64,000 bases of DNA, taken from NCBI RefSeq assembly GCF_020283565.1, contig NC_060065.1, positions 58,522,989 through 58,586,988 on the forward strand, in the 5' to 3' direction. The stretch comes from Trifolium pratense (taxonomy: Eukaryota > Streptophyta > Magnoliopsida > Fabales > Fabaceae). Made by a program: the position numbers and the translations under genes. The notes beneath the pieces are model-generated. The model made no database searches. It was not told the origin of the DNA and saw nothing but the letters and a program-made list of their open reading frames with translations. The first letter of the stretch is position 1. Each line of letters starts with the position of its first letter. Shown here piece by piece: positions 10,745-20,624 of this stretch.

Positions 10745-11375
10745 AGAATGAAAAGAAGCTGTACCAATGAGTTAGACAAGATATGCAAAATCTTTTCGGT
10801 TTGCATTGTGTGCATCTGACAACCCTGCCCTTATCGTTTCTCTATGACATTGATGGCACCAAGGTTTTAAATAAAGGTCCGTTACCGCGAAAAAGGCCGC
10901 GACAAAAAGGTTTAGGCACCTACCGTTACCGTTTTTCACCGATTTCATATGGTGAAAAAAAATCACGCCGAAACGCCGTTACGGCCGCGACGAAACACCG
11001 ATACAGCCGCAACGAAACGCAATACGGCCGCGACAAAATGCTAATAGATAGAGACTTCTATTTTTTCCAATAGAAATGAATAAAAATCACAGTTTTAGTA
11101 CAAATATGAACATAAATTATAAAGTGTTATATCTTTTTAACTCTTTCCTAGTTCAAAATTTTACATTCATCTCATATTTAAGTTGTTATACATATATCAT
11201 AGTACAAATAATTTTAATAAGATTTGTGCGATATTGTGATTAATTCACACCGCGACGACCGTATTTCGTAACGCAACAGCCGTTACAACCGAAATCGCGA
11301 AATCCTTGACGCGACCGCGACCGTTACCGCTATTTAAAACCTTGGATGGCACCTTAAGGACTCTTCTACAATCCA
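10745..11375 (-). pseudogene. JMJ copy A, RING-like zinc-finger exon split by a MITE
   Basis: Read around the MITE at 10860-11344, the minus strand encodes IVEESLRCHQCHR and, after a 2-bp insertion (GA doubled near 10831), a block with RVVRCTQCKPKRFCISCLTH and then WYS. This is the atypical RING finger of JMJ25/IBM1 proteins, with its Cys pairs still visible. Only copy A keeps this region; B and C are truncated before it. Confidence 0.82.
10860..11344. mobile_element. hAT-type MITE inside the JMJ copy A zinc-finger exon
   Basis: This 485-bp element has terminal inverted repeats CAAGGTTTTAAATA and a perfect 8-bp target duplication GATGGCAC (10852-10859 and 11345-11352). The 8-bp duplication and C-A start fit the hAT superfamily. 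Its subterminal regions are rich in CCGCGAC and CCGTTAC motifs, while the centre is AT-rich. It has no transposase, so it is non-autonomous. Confidence 0.9.
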
Positions 11376-11469
11376 CCGTAAATTTAGAAACAGAATCACA
11401 TGTAACACCAAATTCAAACACATACATATATCTACAAAATGAAATATAAAAGAGCAAAGAGATCATGTG

Positions 11470-12205
11470 ATGTCACCATAGTTCTATCGGTTAATTTTGT
11501 CACCTTCGGTTCAATGTATTTAGGTTTCTTTCCTGCAGCAGTCTCTTTTTTCATATCTCCCCCCTTTTGTTCAGCTTCAAATTCTTCACCAGAACTAAAA
11601 ATTTCCTTTTTATTAATACATGAGAACAGAACGCAACTTTTAGGTCTATAGTCCTTTTTATCTTACAACTCAGATATACACGATTTTGTCCCCCCTTAGA
11701 TAAAAGTTGCGTTCTGAATGTATTTAGGTTTCTTCTTCTCCTCTTTCTTCACATTTTCCCCTTCTTCAGCAGCAACATTACTTTCATCAGAATCAGAAAT
11801 AATCTTCTTTTTCCTACAACGTTTTCCCTTAGTCTTCAATTCCTCATCCAAATCTGACAAATAATCAACCTCCTTAAAAGATACCTTCTTCCTCGGTCGT
11901 TCATTCTTTCTGACATCAACAGAACCAGAACCTTCCACCGCCACGTCAGCTGCTTCTCCCATTTCTGCTTCCTTCTCCGTTTTCCTCTTTCTACCGCGAT
12001 TTTTTCCGGCAACTTTAACAGAAATAGAGCTTCGGGCTGCCACGTAATCACATTATGTAACGCTTCCTCTTTCTTCGTCCTCTCAATTTGTGCAAAATTC
12101 TTTCTTCCGCGTTTTCTTCTACCGTATATCACTTGAAAATGGCTTTCGCTTTAGTTGGAGCTGTGATTCTGTATGTGTGACTCTGTCGTTCTCTTCCCCC
12201 GCCAT
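11470..12205 (-). pseudogene. JMJ copy A, N-terminal basic/acidic exon
   Basis: The likely start ATG is at 12203-12205 (MAGEENDRVTHTESQ). The frame meets TAG after FSSDIR, but neighbouring frames carry on with GRRKRGRKNF, then VAGKNRGRKRKTEKEAEM and VSFKEVDYLSDLDEE, then two versions of a KKPKYI motif about 200 bp apart. The composition is that of a nuclear basic N-terminus with acidic patches. Two or more frame shifts, or an unrecognised intron, are needed to join the pieces. It is assigned to the JMJ gene by position and strand; I did not recognise its sequence. Confidence 0.55.
11625..11718. repeat. Short foldback insertion in the N-terminal JMJ block
   Basis: AGAACGCAACTTTTA at 11627-11641 is inverted at 11704-11718 (TAAAAGTTGCGTTCT), closing a loop of about 60 bp. 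It separates the two KKPKYI-like coding segments. I see no target duplication, so its nature is unsettled. Confidence 0.5.
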
Positions 12206-12285
12206 TGGAAATTCAATTCCAGAGGCTGGAGTGAGATCAATCTAATGGATGGAGGATGTCTTTCCAAAACAACGTGTCTTCCTAA

Positions 12286-12553
12286 GGGTTGGTTGGTTTG
12301 GTGGGTTGGAAACCTCTTCATTTCTTTAAATAAATGGTAAATATAATTACTATATTTTTTAAATGTAAATCAATAATATAAATGGACGTCTTTTGAGAAT
12401 CATTTATATTATTTGAATATTTATACATTTAAATTTTAGTACTTGCATTTGTCATTTCTTTTAAAAAATAGAGAGGATTTCTACTCTGAATTGGTATGAT
12501 GGAATTGGAAAGAAAATACGAGGACTTTCTTTAGATGAAACCAAACACACCCT
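12286..12553. mobile_element. Possible hAT-like MITE upstream of JMJ copy A
   Basis: Imperfect inverted ends AAGGGTTGGTTGGTTTGG and, at the right, CCAAACACACCCTA surround about 270 bp of AT-rich sequence. No clean target duplication is visible. Confidence 0.35.
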
Positions 12554-12637
12554 ACAACTAGCATTAATTCATTAAAAAGATATAATAATTTAATTTTTGA
12601 AAAGTTGAATATACAATTTTTAAGAAAAATATTTTTG

Positions 12638-13579
12638 GCTATGTTTGGTAAAAATAGCGTTTAGCTGATAAGCTAGCTTATAGTTTATAGCTTATAGTTT
12701 ATAGCTTATGACTTATAGCTGATAAGCTAGTTGAAGTGTTTGGTAGAATTAGCGGTTTAACTAGCAGATAATGTAAAATTATATGAAAGATCATTATCAC
12801 TTTATAATAAAAGTTATATCAATTAAAATTTAAGATATTATTAAAAAATATTTTTTATTTAAAAAAATGATTTTAAATATTTTTACATTTTATTAAAAAA
12901 GTAAACATTACAGTAAAATATATTTAATATGTAGATATAAATTATATTATTGTAAAACTTAATTGCAACCTATACAACGAATAAATAATAATAATATTAT
13001 ATTAATTTGATTCGATATTTCACAATGCATGTGAGTTTTTTTTTTGGTACATTATGTGAGTTGTATATTACTTTAAAAAAAAATTAATAGAGTAAATTAA
13101 CTGGTTTGTATAGATATGTGGGTGCAAAAATATACTACTTTTACAAATAAAAAGTCAATTTTGCAAACAAGTGGAAAAAATATACAGCTCCTATAATTAA
13201 CTTGGTTAAAAAGTCAATTTTGTAAAAGTAGAGAGTGAAAAGTTAGTTCAAAAAAATTGTGAAGATGTTTACTCGTCATATAGAGCACAAGTGTTATATA
13301 AATTTTGCAATAAAAATATAATAAATATTAAAATAATGTTAATTATGCTCGTTCAAAAAAGATAATTTTGACTAAATTATATTAATCCAAAATAATAATC
13401 AAAATAAGTACTAAAGTGTAAAATTGAGTTTTAGTTAAAATAATAAGGGTAAAAGTGGAAGAAAAGACAATAAGCTATAAGATGTAAGCTATAAGCTAAT
13501 TGAAATAGAGTTTAAAAATAAGTTATAAGCTAGTCAAAATAAGCTATAAGCTAGTTTTTTATGTTTACCAAACAGAGCC
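12638..13579. mobile_element. Tourist-like MITE with GGCTNTGTTTGGTAAA ends
   Basis: This 942-bp element has inverted ends GGCTATGTTTGGTAAA and GGCTCTGTTTGGTAAA. Subterminal repeats of AGCTTATAGTTTATAG type occur at the left and AAGCTATAAGCTAG at the right. The ends resemble PIF/Harbinger-type Tourist MITEs. The flanks carry TTT on both sides, a weak 3-bp duplication. No transposase is present. A related copy lies at 52166-52550. Confidence 0.65.
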
Positions 13580-14635
13580 TTTGTATTAAGTTGTTTACAT
13601 GTGTCTTGAGGATATACGTTAGAATTTGCCAAAAATAATTAAGGTTTTGGTAAAATTAAAAGTTATGAAAAACTAGTTTATAGCTAACAATTGATAGATT
13701 GTAGCTGAAAAAATAGTAATGCAATTAAAGTAGTATTTAACAAATTTAATTGTTGTAGGTATAAAATGATATGCTTCATAAAAAATACAAAATGGTATAA
13801 AAGTAAATGGTTAGTATGTAGTTAATGTATTTTTAAAAGAAACAGAAGAATAATAAAATGAAAGTACTCTATTCGGTTCTATACATAAGTAAAATTTAAC
13901 TTTTTTGATTCACTAAAAAAGTAATGTATCTGATTTATATTTTACTAAATACATAACTTTTTCAATAAATCTAAAAAAAATAATTACCTTTTCAATTAAT
14001 CTAAAAAATCAAATTTTGTTTATATATAAATTCGGAAGGAATAACAAGTTATTATAAACTATAAACTTAAACACTACTTAAAATAAAATCTTAAAAAATG
14101 TTATAAGCTAATTTGATTAGATAAAATTGTTATCAAACACGTCTCATTTTTATGAAATAAGTTTATAAGCCACTTTAATAAGCTATAAGTGAGCTCAGTG
14201 GACTTACCACATTGACGTCGAAAGTAATTTACTTGTGAACTACGTACTTTATAGTTCCACAAAGAGTCTATTTTATTTACTTGAATTAAACTTTTATCAA
14301 AGCAATCCTCACACAAACACTTTTATTTTATTTTATATACTATGAAAATAACTTGTGTAGGCTCCTATAGAGCTTTCAAAATTGGGTCGAGTTAATGGGT
14401 CGGTCCATCAGTCCACGGACTTGGTAGATTGGATTTTTGAACACCTAGTCCTATTGCAATTGGGCATTTCTGGTCCAAGCCAATGTAACCCAAATAATAA
14501 TTCGGCTGAGCTAGTCCACTGAGCTTCAGGTTGTGCCATTATAAAAGAATTATGCTATTTTTATAAAAATTATATCAATAAATACATAAAAAATTATTAT
14601 CTAATTTTTTTTTTTTTTTTTTACCAAATCTTAAC

Positions 14636-14638
<3 letters not shown>
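13580..14638. other. AT-rich intergenic DNA with a Stowaway-like MITE
   Basis: I see no gene here. At 13866-14042 are inverted ends of the CTCNNTCCG-TATATA type next to TA, as in Stowaway/mariner MITEs. The rest shares AAGCTATAAG-type words with the neighbouring Tourist-like element. Confidence 0.5.

Positions 14639-14678
<40 letters not shown>
14639..14678. repeat. (TA)n microsatellite
   Basis: About 20 TA units directly beside the end of the LINE fragment. Confidence 0.9.
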
Positions 14679-14680
<2 letters not shown>

Positions 14681-14684
14681 CTAA

Positions 14685-15270
14685 TTACACTTGGATAGAA
14701 GGCAAACGGGCAACAAGCTGCGCCGCTAAACCTTTTTGGATCGCAAAACTAATTTTCTTAAATACTACATCTACAGACCTAGGAGACACTACATTGCTAT
14801 GCATAACTCTTTGAATTCTTTGCAAAATATTCACAGCATCTGGTGCTAGGAAACCAAACGTGTCAAATGCAAAAGGTATAAATGCATGTTGATTGTCAGA
14901 ACATGCTCTCTCATGTTTAGCCACTTTGTTGGAAGCAGCTTTGAGGCCCGCTTGTCCTACAGTAAAATCTCCATTCGACAATCCCACAAGTGGGGAGACT
15001 CCAGTCAAGTCAACACATGCATGTTTTCCTCCTACCCACCCGTACACCAAAACATCGGCTGGCCTCAATGTAGATCTTCCCTCCAGTGGGTCAGTCAAGA
15101 AGTTCACAGGTGCCTCTTTCTTCACAGATATTCCTGCGCGCTTAAAAACATCAAAAAGGATGTCCCGAACAAAATCATGTCTGTATTTGAAGCCTGGGAG
15201 CTCTCGACAATGAACTGCATGCTCCCCAAATCTATCCAGACATGCCTTCCGACAAACAGGGCATACCTCT
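14685..15270 (-). pseudogene. C-terminal fragment of an RT-type element: zinc knuckle plus endonuclease-like domain
   Basis: The minus strand reads CPVCRKACLDRFGEHAVHC (a CCHC knuckle), then GFKYRHDFVRDILFDVFKRA, EAPVNFLTDPLEGRSTLRPA, DVLVYGWVGGKHACVDLTG and FAFDTFGFLAPDAVNILQRI, with a stop after RLPSIQV. The frame is open over about 195 codons. The order of CCHC knuckle then a PAD..ACVDLT core looks like the restriction-like endonuclease end of some non-LTR elements. I recall near-identical unnamed proteins in legumes. No reverse transcriptase is left in the window, so this is a fragment. The endonuclease reading is inference. Confidence 0.6.
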
Positions 15271-15976
15271 TAAAAATTATTATTAAAAATATAGTTAAAT
15301 GTGTAAGCTTAATAAAACAAGTTATAACTACCTAAAACTTTTTAAAAAATTAAGTTTTTTATTTATATTTTTTTTAGGGATCAAACTAGAGTTTAATTGA
15401 TATTTAGTGTTGATGTAAAAATTATTTACACTTGCATACAAATATATCTAAATAAAATTTATAGTTACGAGGAACTAATACACCAAAATCATATAAAAAA
15501 AAGATGGGATAAACAGGAAAAAAAATAAAACGAAATGAGTCGGATCAGCCCATAAGGCCCATACGGACGTGCTCAGGATCATTAATGTGAAGCCCAATTG
15601 GGCTGGCCCATTTGACAGCTATGAACTCCGAATTTTGCTTTTTAAGCCCCCCTAAGTTACTTCTACCCCTAAAGTTCCATTTTTACCCTTAATTCCAATT
15701 CGGAAATTACAATCCAAACTTATGTTGGTTTGAATTTTATCTTCCGAATGGTTTCAAAACCTCATATTGCAGAGAAATTTTTTTTTTACCCAGATCCATG
15801 GCTTCATCTCAGTTCGGAATTCATGTCATATTTCGATCCCTCAAATTTTGTTGACCCTGATCTATGGCTTCTTGCTCGAATTCCAGATTAAGATATTCCA
15901 AATCCATGGTTGCCGTCAAACCACCATGGTTGCCGATCAACCATATCAATATTTTTTATTATTAGATATTTTCAAA
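15271..15976. other. Intergenic DNA; possible left arm of a large inverted repeat
   Basis: No gene is seen. The stretch around 15620-15720 is loosely the reverse complement of 20290-20385 (shared words such as AAGCC, CTTAGTT, CGGA). This hints at a degraded large foldback element spanning the nested insertions between them. Confidence 0.35.
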
Positions 15977-16161
15977 TCTATACTATATATAAAAAGTATA
16001 CAAAAAAAATTTGGTGTGGACTTTTCATAATACCCTTAAATTTTTTTTAGCAACAAAAATCTTTTATTAACAAACTTACCATAGGGGCATGTCTTTATTT
16101 ATTTATTTTGGACATAAGTTAGACACAGGCAGACGCGGAACGCGCCTGTCTGGCCCGCTAG
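15977..16161 (+). mobile_element. Micro-Helitron, first copy
   Basis: This 185-bp element starts TCTATACTATATATAAAAAG after A and ends in a GC hairpin (AGACGCGGAACGCGCCT) 11 bp before CTAG, followed by T. 5' TC, 3' hairpin plus CTRR and insertion between A and T are Helitron hallmarks. No coding capacity. Confidence 0.8.
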
Positions 16162-16290
16162 TTTGTAATAAAAAGGATGTTAAAAAATGATGATTTGGGC
16201 CAAATAAAAAAAATGTTGGCCTTCCTTTAAAAAAAAGAATGTTGGGCTTTGTCAAATTTTTTTTTTCTTGTTTATAAATCAAAGTATTCA

Positions 16291-16484
16291 TCTATACTAT
16301 ATATAAAAAGGATACAAAAAAAATTTGGTGTAGACTTTTCATAATACCAATAATACCCTTAATTTTTTTTTAGTAACAAAAATCTTTTATTAACAAACTT
16401 ACCATAGGGGCATGTATTTATTTATTTATTTTGGACATAAGTTAGACACAGGCAGGCGCGGAACGCGCCTGTCTGGCCCGCTAG
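16291..16484 (+). mobile_element. Micro-Helitron, second copy in tandem
   Basis: This 194-bp copy is very close to 15977-16161, with a perfect terminal hairpin AGGCGCGGAACGCGCCT and CTAG end. The next 45 bp or so of 3' flank (TTTGTAATAAAAAGG onward) are also shared with the first copy, so flank and element were duplicated together. Confidence 0.82.
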
Positions 16485-17170
16485 TTTGTAATAAAAAGGA
16501 TGTTAAAAAATGATGATTTGGGCCAAATATAAAAAATGTTGGGCTTAAACCAAACCATAAATTAGGTTTGGTGTGGTATGGTTTTTAAACCATGAACACC
16601 CCTAATCAGAGGGAATGCAACATTCTTGTTCATTTGTTGTCAATTTTTAACACACTAATCTCATCCAATATGCAGCATTCTTCTTGTTATTTTTAGCACA
16701 CTAAGACCAAACAGTAAGAACAAAAACTGCAGATGGAAGAACTAATCGCATAAGGAACCAAATCAAGCACATATTTCTTTCAAAGTGTAAGGAAAAAATC
16801 ATGATGATACAAAATGAAAAGTAACATCGTTCGAACTACTTGTTGGCTAACAAGTAACATCCTTGGTTTGGTTAGCAATTTGTGAACCTGAATTATCAAT
16901 TTTAGGACATGAAATATAACTTGAAAAATCAATTCTTCTGCTATTCCATGGTTCATTCCTCTACTATGCTGAACAGAGCGAGTGGAGTATTTCGGAACCT
17001 ATGTTCCGAAGTTACCATGAATGTGCATTTTTGTTTGTAACTTCCAAAATCATGATTCAAATCCCTGTAAAATCGCCCTAAAAATCATTTTCGGAAGCAT
17101 ATTTTACGAAGATTAAGTTAAATTCTGAAGCTAAATGAATTGGATTGTAGAATCCAAACTATCTTGGACA
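16485..17170. other. Intergenic DNA between Helitrons and the LARD-like element
   Basis: No coding sequence. It begins with the duplicated Helitron flank. AAAAACCATACC/GGTATGG-type words near 16560-16600 resemble one end of a hAT element, but I could not find its partner. Confidence 0.4.
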
Positions 17171-17175
17171 TTTAT

Positions 17176-17612
17176 TGTTCTGGACTGGGCCTAAATGTCC
17201 AACACGTTGAGGACATCCTCTTTTGGGCCGTCGAGCAAGGCCCAAAGCATAAGGTCCAAGTCCACTTGACTGTTGGACAGCGTACGTCTCCCCTGCGTCC
17301 TGTAACGCTCGACATCGGAATGATGAGCATTTAATGTTCATCACGGCTCCTCGGCCGTTTTCCGACAGCCATTGATGGACATTAACTGCCCATCAACGGC
17401 CTTGGCCAAGCGCTGGGGCTATATATATAGAGCACCTCACACTTGCCAAAGGTACGTACTATCCTCTATTGAAAACCTTCACTTCACCTCAACTGACTTG
17501 AGCGTCGGAGTGTCTGCAGGTACACAACCCCCCCTCCGGGTTCACTTGGACTGAACGTAATCACAACTGCCGTGCACCACCGTCTGGTCGACTCTGATCA
17601 AGGTAAAGATCA
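17176..17612 (+). repeat. 5' LTR of the non-autonomous element
   Basis: It starts TGTTCTGGACTGGGCC and holds a CTATATATATAG TATA region near 17419. It differs from the 3' LTR by scattered substitutions and short TA-repeat or C-run length changes. Confidence 0.9.
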
Positions 17613-17613
17613 G

Positions 17614-17623
17614 TGGCGCCGTC
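17614..17623 (+). promoter_or_regulatory. Primer-binding site, tRNA-Asp type
   Basis: TGGCGCCGTC lies 1 nt after the LTR end. It agrees with the complement of the plant tRNA-Asp 3' end. Confidence 0.75.
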
Positions 17624-17628
17624 TTTGC

Positions 17629-18075
17629 CAGGAAACAGAGTTAAGGGGTTTGACGAAGAAATAGCTATCCTTGAAACCCCGAATAGATTCTAAAAACATT
17701 TCAAACAATTTGACGCTTTGCTTCAGCGAAACCCAGCCGAACTTGTTGGCGGCATCACCCTTGGGCCTCGACCTCTGTAGATGGAAGGCATGGAAAAATA
17801 GTGGAATGGTCGGCATGAATCCCAAGTATGCCGTTGTCATCTCAAAGGCCCTTATGAAGGCCAGAGAGTTCGGATGCAACTGGGAAGGTGTGAGATGTAG
17901 ATATCTGAAGACTGCGACTTCGAAATCGCTGAAGGGCAACCTGTAACCCATGTGCTCGAACGCAAAGATCCCCAGTGGAATTTACTACAAATTCGACGAG
18001 AGGTGTTTGGTATACAAGCTTTCCAGTCATCCGCAGGAGGGCGTTCAACGGTCCTAAACATTCCATCCCCGCCAT
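17629..18075 (-). pseudogene. Antisense gag-like gene in the LTR element (plant transposon family PF04195-like)
   Basis: Minus-strand blocks GYRLPFSDFEVAVFRYLHL, TPSQLHPNSLAFIRAFE, PTIPLFFHAFHLQRSRPKGD and KQSVKLFEMFLESIRGFKDS match my memory of the putative gypsy-type transposon domain PF04195. A further block, VYQTPLVEFVVNST, lies upstream in another frame, so there is a frame break near 17945. The unit runs opposite to the LTRs. A minus-strand TATATATAG at about 18822-18830 and a pyrimidine-rich leader downstream of it could be its promoter and 5' UTR. A coding role is inferred; a search against PF04195 would settle it. Confidence 0.6.
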
Positions 18076-18821
18076 TCAGGGAGAATTTCGAGACCGTGGT
18101 CCTTGGCTCATCGCCACCCACGCATAATCGTCCCCATCAACATTCTAAGTCGAGGCTGGAGGTTGTTCTTCGGTCATTACACCTGAAAGAGCAGAGGAGA
18201 AAGATGAATTTGACATTAAAACATCAAATTCACCCTTCCACCGCCAAATCAAGTGAAAGGGTGAGGACGCCGAAATCCATGCAAGTGTACATGGTCGACA
18301 ATTATTTCTATCGTCTCAAAACGAACAATGCTCGGTACGTTCATATGAATGCTCGCACATTCGTATGAATGCCCGACCTAATTCATGGAATCCAGAAAGC
18401 CAAAATAAGTTCACAAAGAGAAAATCGCCAGTGAACTCTCAAATAAAGGCCTAAAATCAACTAAAACAACGTTTCTTCTGTTTTGTGGGAGGGAAGGGTG
18501 TTAATCACCACTCAAAACCCTCAAACCACAGAGAACAGAACCGCAAAGGTAAAATAAAGGAAAACTTAGGAAAACTTGAAGGAAAATGCTTAAAAACAAT
18601 TTGCAAAATCCAAACATCAAAGCTTTAAACAAACGGGAAAACTAGTACAAGAATACTTACTTGTAGTTTGATAAACAACAAAGATGATGAAATCCAACAA
18701 ATAAGCTTGAAATCTGAAAGATTAAAGGCAGAGAGGAGTTGAGAGAAGTTGAGAGGATAGAGAGCTTGGAGAATCCGAGAAGTTGGAAAAACAGAAATGT
18801 TTTGAAAATCCCTCCACTTTT

Positions 18822-18830
18822 CTATATATA
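18822..18830 (-). promoter_or_regulatory. Possible TATA box for the antisense unit
   Basis: TATATATAG on the minus strand is followed about 35 nt later by a CT-rich leader (18640-18790) with CTCTC and CTTCTC runs like a plant 5' UTR. No matching signal points the other way inside the element. Confidence 0.4.
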
Positions 18831-19469
18831 GGAAATCAGCAGTGGACGCACCCGTACAAGACGAATAGACGCCACTAGGATCCGGATCGTTGCTTTGATC
18901 CAAAGGCCACGATTCACAAGGATCCAACGGCCCAAACGCAAGCATCAAAGAAGTGAAAGGGCGCGAAGATCTAACGGCTCCAACGCATCCTCGAAATTCA
19001 AACCAACTAAGAGACACTCGAGTGCTAGAGGATAACCTCTACAAGTGGCAGAAGGAGACGAAACGGCTTGTCCTTTCAAGTCGCGTCCTTCTGATCGCAC
19101 AGGCCTGATTGAAACCCTAGAGAATCACGCCGAAATCTTGGTCGAATTACTGATGCACGAAATCACCGGAGAGATTCGCGGATCCGTGATAGATGCTCGA
19201 ATTTATCTCCACGGAAACCTCGCAAAATCATGGATCTCGACAACGGTCAACGGACAAAGAAATTCATGATACGACCATCTCAACATCCCAACAAATCTCT
19301 ATGAAATCTCCCTCCTCGACAAACAAATTGTCGCCGTTCCAACAAGCAAAGGGATTTCTTATGCTCGGCGCTAAAGATCCAAAACCTCAACGTTATTAAC
19401 TTAAGTACCAGAGCTACGATTAACTAAAGTCACCATCCTTGTGCCCGAGCATGACGACTTGGGGGCTCC

Positions 19470-19910
19470 TGTTCTGGACTGGGCCTAAATGCCCAACACG
19501 TTGAGGACATCCTCTTTTGGGCCGTCGAGCAAGACCCAAAGCATAAGGTCCAAGTCCACTTGACCGTTGGACAGCTTACGTCTCCCCTGCGTCCCGTAAC
19601 GCTCGACATCGGAATGATGAGCATTTAATGCTCATCACGGCTCCTCAGCCGTTTTCCGACAGCCATTATGGACATTAACTGCCCATCAACGGCCTTGGCC
19701 AAGCGCTGGGGCTATATATATATATATAGAGCACCTCACACTTGCCAAAAGTACGTATTATCCTCTATTGAAAACATTCACTTCACCTCAACTGACTTGA
19801 GCGTCGGAGTGTCTGCAAGTACACAACCCCCCTCCGGGTTCACTTGGACGGAACGAAATCACAACCGCCGTGCACCACCGTCTGGTCGACTCTGATCAAG
19901 GTAAAAATCA
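19470..19910 (+). repeat. 3' LTR of the non-autonomous element
   Basis: This 441-bp copy of 17176-17612 has a longer TA run in its TATA region and ends AAAAATCA before the TTTAT duplication. Confidence 0.9.
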
Positions 19911-19915
19911 TTTAT

Positions 19916-20624
19916 GTTCATAACTCATAAGATTTAAACTTACTGGGAAGTGAAACTCATGACCAGCAATACTAAAAAAAAGCTTTCATCTTATAATCAA
20001 TTTGTTAAGAAATCTTGTGAAAAAAAAAACCAGTTGAATGGAAAGGTGTGTTTGGAAACAATTTGATACAATTCGGTGGTGATGTTGAACTCTTCAGCAG
20101 TAAAAGATAAAGCCAAAATTTTTGGAATCGGTGCTTTCAATCGCTGGTGATGGAACTTGATTGTTATAATAAGCCAAAACTTGGTTACAATTTTTTTTCA
20201 TTTTTGAACCTATGATCCGAAATTAAGTTTTTTAACTTTTTGCATGTGAGTTCGTAAACTAACATTACAGAACTTAGTTCTTTTTCGGATTCTAGAATCC
20301 GAAAGTGTAAACTAAGGGTATTTTGAAGTTTTTGGGGGCTTGAGAGCAACTAAGGAGGCTTAGAAAGCAATTTTCATGAACTCCTACATAAGCATTTCGC
20401 TCGTGCTGTGAACCGCAAATAATTTGTATATCAAAACAAACCCAAAGCTTCAATTACTATTGCAAGAGCATCTAAGAGCATGCATATTGGTACTTTTCCA
20501 CGGTTTCCTCACATAAACCAAAGTGATTGTGTGAGGATTGCTTTGATATTTACCGATCAAAGTGGGTCCTGAAGTTGGCACCGTGTTTCTATTCAGGAAC
20601 GTTTTTTTTCCTTTCCTTTAACTT
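19916..20624. other. Intergenic DNA
   Basis: No gene is visible. A short palindrome of TCCGAAA and TTCGGATTCTAGAATCCGAA type lies near 20285-20302. The right part pairs loosely with 15620-15720, as noted for that interval. Confidence 0.4.

Larger units (their letters stand above)
1..12205 (-). pseudogene. JMJ25/IBM1-like JmjC histone demethylase, copy A (degenerate, continues off the left edge)
   Basis: This is a long split gene of the JMJ25/IBM1 (KDM3/JHDM2-class H3K9 demethylase) family. Recognisable blocks run right to left: basic N-terminus, RING-like zinc finger, cysteine-rich second finger, linker, JmjC entry with Fe(II) ligands in [26 protein letters not shown], the late JmjC His in [11 protein letters not shown], and the C-terminal block [17 protein letters not shown]. 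Exon-intron borders are mostly GT..AG and match copies B and C. It is broken: a hAT MITE plus a 2-bp insertion in the zinc-finger exon, a frame change near 9918, a 10-bp deletion near 9437, a 1-bp insertion near 8192, and loss of the exon that copy C keeps at 47841-47913. Copia-1 sits in an intron. In Arabidopsis such proteins act in the nucleus on H3K9 methylation. I infer this copy makes no full-length protein. Confidence 0.88.
17171..19915 (+). mobile_element. Non-autonomous LTR retrotransposon with an antisense gag-like gene
   Basis: LTRs at 17176-17612 (437 bp) and 19470-19910 (441 bp) start TGTTCTGG and end GATCA or AATCA. They are flanked by the 5-bp duplication TTTAT (17171-17175, 19911-19915). 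One base after the 5' LTR is TGGCGCCGTC, the tRNA-Asp-type primer site of many Ty3/gypsy-related plant elements. A purine tract CTTGGGGGCTCC precedes the 3' LTR. The 1.86-kb interior has no protease, integrase or RT. On the opposite strand it carries a TATA box and coding blocks of a gag-like family. It would depend on another element's enzymes. Confidence 0.88.

Noticed and set aside
17372..17554. Small frame MMDINCPSTALAKRWGYIY and its copy near 19668
   Set aside because: Both lie in the LTRs of the non-autonomous element and span its TATA region, so they are not coding.
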